64,000 nt of DNA from Mycobacterium sp. KBS0706. Lineage in GTDB: Bacteria; Pseudomonadota; Alphaproteobacteria; DSM-16000; Inquilinaceae. Made by a program: the position numbers and the translations under genes. The stretch is taken from positions 38,222-102,221 of the forward strand of contig NZ_VCCH02000023.1 in the NCBI RefSeq assembly GCF_005938675.2, in the 5' to 3' direction. Shown here piece after piece: positions 55,546-64,000 of the stretch; within the stretch, counting starts at the first letter, position 1; the number at the start of each line of letters is the position of its first letter. The notes under the pieces were generated by a model. It was not told the DNA's origin and ran no database searches. It worked only from the letters and a program-made list of their open reading frames with translations.

Positions 55546-56991
55546 TCAGCCGGGACGGGCCGCGGCCGCCGGGACCGCGAAGATCTGCCCTGGATAGATC
55601 AGGTCGGGGTCGCGGATCTGCTGCTGGTTCGCCTGATAGATCACGGTGTAGCGCGGCCCCTCGCCATAGACCCGGCGGGCGATCCGCCACAGGCTGTTGC
55701 CGGGCTGGACCACGACCCGTCCCTCGGCCACCGCGATCTCGGCCGGCGCCGCCCGCTGGAATGGGGTCTCGGCCCGGGCCGTGACCTTGCCGGCGGCGTC
55801 GAGCTGGTCGGCCCGCAGCCGGTAGACGCCCGGCGCGATCGCGCCTCCGGCCTGGATGCGGAACAGCCCGCGCAGGTCGGTCCGGCCCTCGCCGATCGGC
55901 CGGTTGTCGAGATAGAGCCGGATGGTGGCGTCGGCGCGGCCCCGGCCGCTGACGATGACGGCGCCGCCCTCGCCGTAGTCGATGACGTCGATCGAGAGAG
56001 CGGCAACGCGAGCGGCAGCTGTCTGGGGCGCGCCGCCGGTCGTCGGCGCCTGCAGCACGGTGGAGGCGCCCCGACCCTGCTCCGGCGTCAGCAGCACCAG
56101 GGGGCCGCCGCCGCTGCCGGTCGCCGGCCGGCCGGCGATGTCGCGGCCGCGCTCCGGCACCACCACCGTGGCGACCTCGCCGGAGGCGGCGCTGCCGTCG
56201 GCGAGGCGCAGCGACAGCTGATGGTCACCGGCCGCGATCGGCGCGTCGGACATGAAGAGCCAGCCGCCGGAGCTGTCGGCCTGAAACGATCCGATCTGCC
56301 GGTCGCCGTCCATCAGCAGGATGCGCGCCCCGGCCGGGCCGCGCCCGGCGATGGTGACGCCGCCATCCGAATTGACCCGGATCGCATCGAAACTCAGCGC
56401 GGCGGGACCGGCCGGATCTGCGGCTTGGGGGGATGGCGGGGCCGGAGGCTGCGACGGTTGGGTCGAAGCCTGCAGCTGAGCCGGAGCCTGGGGCTGGTCG
56501 GGAGCCTGCGGCGGCTGGGCCGCAGCTTGCGGCTGGGCTGGAGCCTGTGGCGGCTCGGTCGAAGCCTGGGGCTGGGCCGGAGCCTGAGGCGGCGGGGCCG
56601 CAGCCTGCGGCGGGGCTGGAGCCTGAGGTGGCTGGGTCGAAGTCTGGGCTGCAGCCTGCGGCGGCTGCGGTGCGTCCTGGCGCATGGCCGGTGCCAAGGC
56701 GGTCGCGGTCGGCGCTCCGGCGATCTGGGGAGGGGCGTCGAACCCGGTCCCCAGGACCCGCGGCGACGGCGGCGCGACGGGAGCCGAAGGCTCCGGGACC
56801 GTCGGCTTCGGCGCCGCAGGGGCCGGCGCTGCAGGCTTCGGCACGGCCGCCGCGGGCGGAGCTGCGGCGGGAGCCACCGCGGGGCTCGGCGGGACGGCAT
56901 CGCGACGGGACTGTCCGGTGTATTCGACCACGGCGAGGATAGCCGCAAGCACAGCGACCGCGACGCCGCCGATCAGCAAGAGTTTCTTCAA
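55546..56991 (-). CDS. Membrane-anchored LysM protein with long Pro/Gln/Ala linker
   Basis: A 481-residue envelope protein. One N-terminal helix (about residues 4-24) anchors it. A Pro/Ala/Gln-rich linker (about 33-200) contains repeated units such as PPQAPAQPQA. Two Ig-like modules follow: the first carries GGVTIAGRGPAGARILLMDG, the second GAVIVSGRGRADATIRLYL. A C-terminal LysM domain (about 423-475) has VQPGNSLWRIARRVYGEG and PDLIYPGQIFAVP. LysM binds peptidoglycan, so the linker probably spans part of the periplasm. The exact role is unknown. Confidence 0.88.
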   Translation of the reverse strand: MKKLLLIGGVAVAVLAAILAVVEYTGQSRRDAVPPSPAVAPAAAPPAAAVPKPAAPAPAAPKPTVPEPSAPVAPPSPRVLGTGFDAPPQIAGAPTATALAPAMRQDAPQPPQAAAQTSTQPPQAPAPPQAAAPPPQAPAQPQASTEPPQAPAQPQAAAQPPQAPDQPQAPAQLQASTQPSQPPAPPSPQAADPAGPAALSFDAIRVNSDGGVTIAGRGPAGARILLMDGDRQIGSFQADSSGGWLFMSDAPIAAGDHQLSLRLADGSAASGEVATVVVPERGRDIAGRPATGSGGGPLVLLTPEQGRGASTVLQAPTTGGAPQTAAARVAALSIDVIDYGEGGAVIVSGRGRADATIRLYLDNRPIGEGRTDLRGLFRIQAGGAIAPGVYRLRADQLDAAGKVTARAETPFQRAAPAEIAVAEGRVVVQPGNSLWRIARRVYGEGPRYTVIYQANQQQIRDPDLIYPGQIFAVPAAAARPG

Positions 56992-57153
56992 CGCCGGAAC
57001 CGCCCCGATATAATTCGCGCCAAGGTATCCGCGTCGTCACCGACTCGCAACAAACCGCTGCGCCGGCTGCATCGAAACTTGCCCCGGCGGCGATCCCTTC
57101 CTAATGTCGCGCGCCGGCTGCGCCGGCCCTGCCCCGCCCACATCCGTGCGATC

Positions 57154-57738
57154 ATGGCCGAACTCCGTTCCCTCTGCGTCTATTGCGGCTCCTCCTCCCG
57201 GGTCGACGAGCGCTACAAGACCGCCGCCGCCAACCTCGGCGCGCTGATTGCCGCCCGCGGCCTGCAGCTGGTCTATGGCGGCGGCCGGGTCGGGCTGATG
57301 GGCATCGTCGCCGACGCCGCGCTCGGCGCCGGTGCCCAGGTCGTCGGCATCATCCCGGAGCACATCCAGGCGCTGGAGGTCGAGCACACCGGCCTGACCG
57401 AGCTGCATGTCGTCGACAGCATGCACACCCGCAAGCGGATGATGTTCGACCGGTCCGACGCCTTCGTCGTGCTGCCCGGCGGCCTCGGCACGCTGGACGA
57501 GGCCTTCGAGATGCTGACCTGGCGGCAGCTGAAGCTGCACGAGAAGCCGGTCGTCTTCGTCGACATCGACGGCTTCTGGCGCCCGTTCCTGCGCCTGGTC
57601 GACCACATGGTCGCCCAGGGCTTCTGCCGGCCGGAGAACCGCGACCTGTTCCAGGTGGTCGAGACGGTCGAGGAGGTGTTCGGCGCGCTCGCCGCGCCGC
57701 AGCCGATCGCGGCCCCGGCCGGCGGCAAACGGGGGTAG
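57154..57738 (+). CDS. LOG-family protein (TIGR00730-type, nucleotide phosphoribohydrolase)
   Basis: A 194-residue Rossmann-like protein. The phosphate-binding signature is VVLPGGLGTLDEAFE with the companion YGGGRVGLMGIVADAAL, and the catalytic arginine region is MHTRKRMMFD. LOG proteins cleave nucleoside monophosphates to base and ribose 5-phosphate; in plants and some bacteria this activates cytokinins. In bacteria the usual role is nucleotide turnover. It starts 76 bp upstream of icd's leader region on the same strand. Confidence 0.9.
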   Translation: MAELRSLCVYCGSSSRVDERYKTAAANLGALIAARGLQLVYGGGRVGLMGIVADAALGAGAQVVGIIPEHIQALEVEHTGLTELHVVDSMHTRKRMMFDRSDAFVVLPGGLGTLDEAFEMLTWRQLKLHEKPVVFVDIDGFWRPFLRLVDHMVAQGFCRPENRDLFQVVETVEEVFGALAAPQPIAAPAGGKRG

Positions 57739-57813
57739 CCCCCGCGCCTTTCGTCCCCGCCAACCGGGTGCTATAAGCCCGGCCATTCCTGTCCGAAGCG
57801 GAAAGATCCCGAC

Positions 57814-59028
57814 ATGGCCAAGATCAAGGTCAAGACCCCGGTCGTCGAGCTCGACGGCGACGAGATGACGCGCATCATCTGGCAGTTCATCAAGGACAAG
57901 CTGATCCTGCCGTATCTCGACATCGATCTTCGCTACTACGACCTCGGGGTCGAGTATCGCGACCAGACCGACGACCAGGTGACGATCGACGCGGCCGAGG
58001 CGATCAAGAAGTACGGCGTCGGCGTGAAATGCGCCACCATCACCCCGGACGAGGCGCGGGTGAAGGAGTTCAACCTCAAGAAGATGTGGAAGTCGCCGAA
58101 CGGGACGATCCGCAACATTGTCGGCGGCACCATCTTCCGCGAGCCGATCATCTGCCGCAACGTGCCGCGGCTGGTGCCGGGCTGGCGCAAGCCGATCATC
58201 GTCGGCCGCCATGCCTTCGGCGACCAGTACCGCGCCACCGACCTGAAGGTGCCCGGCCCCGGCACGCTGACCATGACCTACACCCCGGCCGACGGCAGCC
58301 AGCCGATCGAGCTCGAGGTGTTCAAGTTCCCGGGCGCCGGCGTCGCGCTCAGCATGTACAACCTGGACGAGTCGATCCGCGGCTTCGCCCAGTCGTCGCT
58401 GAACTACGGCCTGCTGCGCCAGATGCCGGTCTACCTGTCGACCAAGAACACCATCCTCAAGGGCTATGACGGCCGGTTCAAGGACATCTTCGAGGAGGTC
58501 TACGAGGCCGAGTTCAAGGACCGGTTCCAGAAGGCCGGCCTGACCTACGAGCACCGTCTGATCGACGACATGGTCGCGTCGGCCATGAAGTGGGAGGGCG
58601 GCTTCGTCTGGGCCTGCAAGAACTACGACGGCGACGTGCAGTCGGATTCGGTGGCCCAGGGCTTCGGCTCGCTCGGCCTGATGACCTCGGTGCTGCTGAC
58701 CCCCGACGGCAAGACCGTCGAGGCCGAGGCGGCGCACGGCACGGTGACGCGGCACTATCGCGAGCACCAGAAGGGCCGGGCGACCTCGACCAACCCGATC
58801 GCCTCGATCTTCGCCTGGACCCAGGGCCTGACCTACCGCGCCCGCTTCGACGAGACGCCGGAGCTGCTGCGCTTCGCCCAGACCCTGGAAAAGGTCTGCG
58901 TCGAGACGGTCGAGGCCGGCCACATGACCAAGGACCTCGCCATCCTGATCGGGCCGGACCAGCCCTGGATGACGACCGAGCAGTTCCTGGACAAGCTGGA
59001 CCAGAACCTGCAGGCCCAGATGGGCTGA
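57814..59028 (+). CDS. icd: NADP-dependent isocitrate dehydrogenase
   Basis: A 404-residue enzyme of the eukaryote-like homodimeric IDH subfamily common in alphaproteobacteria. It oxidises isocitrate to 2-oxoglutarate with NADPH formation. Substrate and metal segments are [33 protein letters not shown] and [20 protein letters not shown]. The NADP site is [19 protein letters not shown] strong terminator follows 22 bp after the stop. Confidence 0.96.
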   Translation: MAKIKVKTPVVELDGDEMTRIIWQFIKDKLILPYLDIDLRYYDLGVEYRDQTDDQVTIDAAEAIKKYGVGVKCATITPDEARVKEFNLKKMWKSPNGTIRNIVGGTIFREPIICRNVPRLVPGWRKPIIVGRHAFGDQYRATDLKVPGPGTLTMTYTPADGSQPIELEVFKFPGAGVALSMYNLDESIRGFAQSSLNYGLLRQMPVYLSTKNTILKGYDGRFKDIFEEVYEAEFKDRFQKAGLTYEHRLIDDMVASAMKWEGGFVWACKNYDGDVQSDSVAQGFGSLGLMTSVLLTPDGKTVEAEAAHGTVTRHYREHQKGRATSTNPIASIFAWTQGLTYRARFDETPELLRFAQTLEKVCVETVEAGHMTKDLAILIGPDQPWMTTEQFLDKLDQNLQAQMG

Positions 59029-59049
59029 CCGGCCGCCTCGGACGAAACG

Positions 59050-59073
59050 AAAGGCCGGCTCGCGCCGGCCTTT
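59050..59073. terminator. Bidirectional terminator after icd
   Basis: Perfect ten-base arms AAAGGCCGGC and GCCGGCCTTT surround a TCGC loop, ending in T-rich tails on both strands. It lies between the icd stop and the convergent secreted-protein gene stop (59080), so it can serve both. Confidence 0.8.
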
Positions 59074-59079
59074 CTGCCG

Positions 59080-59610
59080 TCAGGGGCCGATCACGTTGTC
59101 GATCGACAGCCCCTGCAGCACTGCCATCAGCGGCGCCTCGCCTGCAGCCGCGCAGACCAGGCCCTGGATCAAATGGCTGCGGCGCTGCAGGTCGAAGACG
59201 CCGCAGCGCTCGCCCGAACCGGTCAGGCTGATCATCCGGTACCGCAGGCGATACCCGTTCACGGTCGTCTGGTCACCGCGCAGCACGGTGAACCCGCTCG
59301 CCTTGAACACGCGCTGAGCCATCTCGGAGAGGCTGGGCAGGCGGTCGCTGTCGCGCCAGGTATAGCCGCCGGGCAGCCGCGACCAGTCGACATAGGCGAG
59401 CAGCTCCCGGGTCGAAAAGACCGCCCTGTCCGCCCTGACGATGCCGCCGCCGTCGGCCTCCTGCACCTCGATATGCTTCGCGTCCTCGGCGGCGACGGCC
59501 ACCAACGGCCCCGAGACGAAGCTGATCGGTGACTCCTCCGATCGGGCAGGCCCGGACGCCGCCACGAGCATGAGAAGCCCCGCGGCACACCGCATCACTC
59601 GATTGAACAT
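59080..59610 (-). CDS. Secreted hypothetical protein, paralogue A (176 residues)
   Basis: A signal peptide (about 1-24, ending PARSEE) precedes a mature domain starting SPISFVSGPLVAVAAED. The middle has VDWSRLPGGYTWRDSDRLPS and VNGYRLRYRMISL; the end has CGVFDLQRRSHLIQGLVC and LSIDNVIGP. Two cysteines bracket the last segment. It is clearly related to the next gene upstream (59663-60196), indicating a local duplication. The domain is not one I can name; secretion to the periplasm is the only supported inference. Confidence 0.8.
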   Translation of the reverse strand: MFNRVMRCAAGLLMLVAASGPARSEESPISFVSGPLVAVAAEDAKHIEVQEADGGGIVRADRAVFSTRELLAYVDWSRLPGGYTWRDSDRLPSLSEMAQRVFKASGFTVLRGDQTTVNGYRLRYRMISLTGSGERCGVFDLQRRSHLIQGLVCAAAGEAPLMAVLQGLSIDNVIGP

Positions 59611-59662
59611 GATCCCCCTCCGCCTCGCGGGCGGCTCCGCCCGCTGTCTTTGAACCGGTCGC

Positions 59663-60196
59663 TCAGGGCCCGATCACGCCGTCGATCGAGATGCCCTCCA
59701 TGACCTGCTGCACCGTGAAGGCGCGGGCGGCCGGAGCGCAGGCGAAGCCCTGGACCATGTGGTTCCGGCGCATCAGCGCGAAGACGCCGCAGCGGCGGTC
59801 GATGCCGATCAAACTGATCTTCCGGTACCGCGCGGCATAGCCGTTCACCGTGATCGCGTCACTTTCCAGGATGGTGAAGCCGGTGGCGTCGAAGACGTCC
59901 TTCACCTCGTTCGACAGGGAACCGACGTCGTTGTCCTGCCACCGGTAGTGGCCGCCGAGGCGCGACCAGTTCACCCAGGCGAGCATCGGACCGGATTTGA
60001 ACACCGCCGTGTCGGTCTTCACCGCGCCGAAGGCCGAATGGGCGAGAGATTCCTCGTCGTGCTTGACGTTCTCCGCCACGGCCCCCTGCAGCGGCCCCGA
60101 GACGAAGCTGATCGGAGACTCCTCGGCCAGCGCAGGCCAAGACAACACGGCCACGGCAAACACGCCCATGGCGCGCCGAAACATACGATCGAACAT
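59663..60196 (-). CDS. Secreted hypothetical protein, paralogue B (177 residues)
   Basis: This is a tandem paralogue of the gene at 59080-59610. Shared landmarks are the signal peptide followed by EESPISFVSGPL, a central VNWSRLGGHYRWQDND, VNGYAARYRKISL, CGVFALMRRNHMVQGFAC and a C-terminus ISIDGVIGP. Roughly half the residues match, with the ends best conserved and the region after SGPL divergent. The pair is separated by 52 bp and probably co-transcribed. Function unknown; strict retention of the two cysteines suggests a disulfide. Confidence 0.8.
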   Translation of the reverse strand: MFDRMFRRAMGVFAVAVLSWPALAEESPISFVSGPLQGAVAENVKHDEESLAHSAFGAVKTDTAVFKSGPMLAWVNWSRLGGHYRWQDNDVGSLSNEVKDVFDATGFTILESDAITVNGYAARYRKISLIGIDRRCGVFALMRRNHMVQGFACAPAARAFTVQQVMEGISIDGVIGP

Positions 60197-60274
60197 GATC
60201 CCCCTCCGCCCATGATGAACCGGTGCGGGCCGCGCGGGCCCGCGGATCCGCCCATTCGGTCATTCAGGAAGGGT

Positions 60275-60340
60275 TCAGGGCAAACAAAGCGCCGCCAGGG
60301 CAAGGAGCCCGGCGGCGCAGGATAAAATGCCTCGTTTCAT
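60275..60340 (-). CDS. Possible 21-residue hydrophobic peptide
   Basis: An ATG with GGAGGGAA eight bases ahead opens a 22-codon frame encoding MKRGILSCAAGLLALAALC and two more residues. The product looks like a minimal membrane or lipoprotein-like peptide. The same DNA forms the strong hairpin at 60289-60318, so the frame may be a by-product of the terminator. Confidence 0.3.
   Translation of the reverse strand: MKRGILSCAAGLLALAALCLP
60289..60318 (-). terminator. Terminator downstream of gcrA
   Basis: Arms GCGCCGCC and GGCGGCGC enclose an inner GGGC/GCCC stem with a five-base loop. On the minus strand the structure is followed by TTTGTTTG, the same tail as the terminator at 48901-48926. It lies about 105 bp after the gcrA stop. 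Confidence 0.6.
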
Positions 60341-60423
60341 GAAATTCCCTCCGAATATCCGGAAGGAATTAATGCCGGAGATGCGACCGGCTGGCGAGGA
60401 AATTCGTTAAAATCCTCGACAAC

Positions 60424-60894
60424 TCACGCGCGCAGGATGGTGCGGTCGTCGTCGCGCCGCTTGCCGGGCGGTTGATAGGCGATCTGCGCGTGCTCGGTGC
60501 AGTACGGCAGGTTGCCGTGGGCGGCCTTGCCGCAGAAGTGGAAGTCCTTGTCGCGCGGATCGCCGATCGGCCATTTGCACATCCGCTCGGTCAGGTTGAG
60601 GATGGTGGCGCCGCCCGATTTGCGCTCCGGCACCGGCTTGGCCGGCACTTTCTGCACCGCCGGCGGCGAGGCCTCGACGGCAGCGACGGTGGTGGTGGTG
60701 GTGACGCCCTCGTCCTCGTCCTCGCCATCCTTGCGCTTGATCGGCGACGGCCGGCCGGACAGTTCCAGCCGATGGGCCTTGCCGATCACCGCGTTGCGAG
60801 AGACGCCTCCCAGGATCTCGGCGATCTCGCTTGCGCTCTTCCCGTTTCCCCAGAGCTGGCGCAGCTGCGCCACCCTTTCTTCGGTCCAAGACAT
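60424..60894 (-). CDS. gcrA: Cell-cycle regulator GcrA
   Basis: A 156-residue alphaproteobacterial transcription factor that works with sigma-70 at promoters methylated by CcrM (GANTC). The N-terminal DNA-binding region is MSWTEERVAQLRQLWGNGKS followed by SEIAEILGGVSRNAVIGKAH, then an acidic Thr-rich linker. The C-terminal RNA-polymerase-binding region has MCKWPIGDPRDKDFHFCGKA. I saw no GANTC site in the 112 bp upstream, so control of gcrA itself is not evident here. It is 112 bp downstream of alaS on the same strand. Confidence 0.94.
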   Translation of the reverse strand: MSWTEERVAQLRQLWGNGKSASEIAEILGGVSRNAVIGKAHRLELSGRPSPIKRKDGEDEDEGVTTTTTVAAVEASPPAVQKVPAKPVPERKSGGATILNLTERMCKWPIGDPRDKDFHFCGKAAHGNLPYCTEHAQIAYQPPGKRRDDDRTILRA

Positions 60895-61006
60895 CCGCTT
60901 CTCCCAAGATCACGCGCACTGGATGCGCGTACCACATATTGCGGCCTCATCCACGGACGCTACCACATCCGGGACAGCCACGACAGATCCTTTCAAGCCC
61001 CTCCGG

Positions 61007-63658
<2,652 letters not shown>

Positions 63659-63963
63659 CGGGGATGGTCGGCCTGGGCGTCTTTGGCGGTGCGGCCCCGG
63701 AGAACCCGACGACCGAGCCGACGCTTGTAGCGCGCCGGGGCGACCGCTGTCCAGGAAGGGACGCGGTTGAAACGTTGCCGATGCCATGCCTTTTGCCGAC
63801 CGCACGGCAGATTCCCTGGGCTGCGCTTGTGGGCATGAGGCGAAAGTCATTTTTTGAGGCGAGACGATGGGCCAGCGTCGCCCCCTCGCCCTCCCGGCCC
63901 AACCGGGCCAGCTCCGCCCTCTCTCCGAGGAGAGGGAAAATGGATCCGACCGGCCCTCGGCCG
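63659..63963. other. Intergenic region between alaS and probable recA
   Basis: No gene is supported in these 305 bp. The stretch holds a GGCCC...GGGCC inverted repeat near 63895-63910 and the hairpin at 63917-63936. The alaS promoter is expected here but was not identified with confidence. Confidence 0.5.
63917..63936. repeat. Short palindromic intergenic hairpin
   Basis: CCCTCTC and GAGAGGG arms flank a six-base loop, similar to the hairpin at 3516-3536. It lies about 28 bp downstream of the probable recA stop on the minus strand, where the next bases are CGGAGC rather than a T-run. Confidence 0.45.
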
Positions 63964-64000
63964 TCACCCGGTGTCGGCGGCCTCCGGGTCGTCGGCATCG
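63964..64000 (-). CDS. recA: Probable 3' end of recA (partial)
   Basis: Only the last 11 codons and the TGA are in the window. They read [11 protein letters not shown], an acidic tail of the kind that ends alphaproteobacterial RecA proteins. The recA-alaS order on one strand is common in this class. With so few residues, the call rests mainly on context. Confidence 0.4.
   Translation of the reverse strand, partial: DADDPEAADTG

Noticed and set aside
56415..56690. Repeats resembling a CRISPR array
   Set aside because: The periodic units lie in frame within the LysM protein and encode a Pro/Gln/Ala linker; there are no uniform repeats with unique spacers.

Overview
The window is GC-rich chromosomal DNA from an alphaproteobacterium. 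A member of the Rhodospirillales (Azospirillum/Inquilinus-like) is the best guess. The grounds are the cell-cycle regulator GcrA, the order tpiA-ppiD-trpE-trpG-trpD-trpC-moaC-moeA-lexA, the order rpsB-tsf-pyrH-frr-uppS-cdsA-dxr-rseP-bamA-lpxD-fabZ-lpxA-lpxI-lpxB beside gltA, LpxI instead of LpxH, and a probable recA end upstream of alaS. Genus assignment is inference only. Most of the window is core housekeeping. I recognise no insertion sequence, prophage, CRISPR array or obvious defence system.

Layout. 1-1.03 kb: two membrane proteins (MAPEG, cut by the window edge, and a YqaA/DedA protein). 1.4-8.3 kb: a surface-glycan/LPS heptose block with a GT9 glycosyltransferase, a TylF-type methyltransferase, GmhB, an AGE-family isomerase, HldE and HldD; its first 4 kb is visibly less GC-rich with long gene-poor gaps. 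8.3-10.9 kb (minus): dgoA and dgoK of galactonate catabolism, tRNA-Pro(GGG), tpiA. 11-19.7 kb (plus): ppiD, the trp genes, moaC, moeA and lexA, mostly joined by 4-bp ATGA overlaps. 19.7-24.2 kb: an accessory regulatory patch with a LacI regulator, a TetR regulator divergent from a NIPSNAP protein, and a Gfo/Idh/MocA oxidoreductase divergent from a PhyH-type dioxygenase across a perfect 30-bp palindrome. 24.2-29.8 kb: comEC, gltX, gltA and two very small proteins. 29.8-43.7 kb (minus): lipid A synthesis, outer-membrane assembly, phospholipid/isoprenoid synthesis and translation genes. 43.9-45.8 kb: small proteins of unknown function. 45.9-48.8 kb: malonate activation and decarboxylation. 48.9-52.4 kb: a large SLBB polysaccharide-export protein and a lytic transglycosylase. 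52.5-55.4 kb: hutI and hutF, with a broken Fic gene between them. 55.5-59 kb: a LysM protein, a LOG-family protein and icd. 59-60.2 kb: two tandem secreted paralogues. 60.4-64 kb: gcrA, alaS and the probable 3' end of recA.

How parts fit: HldE, GmhB and HldD make ADP-heptose for the LPS core, and the GT9 enzyme may use it. LpxD, FabZ, LpxA, LpxI and LpxB make lipid A, which BamA-assembled outer-membrane proteins accompany. DgoK and DgoA feed glyceraldehyde 3-phosphate to TpiA. HutI and HutF are two steps of histidine breakdown.

The observations most worth following are the 30-bp LacI-type operator, the duplicated box between tetR and the NIPSNAP gene, a Trp-containing upstream ORF ahead of trpE, a GmhB with an altered zinc site next to an AGE isomerase where gmhA might be expected, the absence of skp between bamA and lpxD, the Fic remnant at the hut locus, and a palindromic repeat that fills a convergent gene gap. 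I see no clear-cut new multi-gene system.
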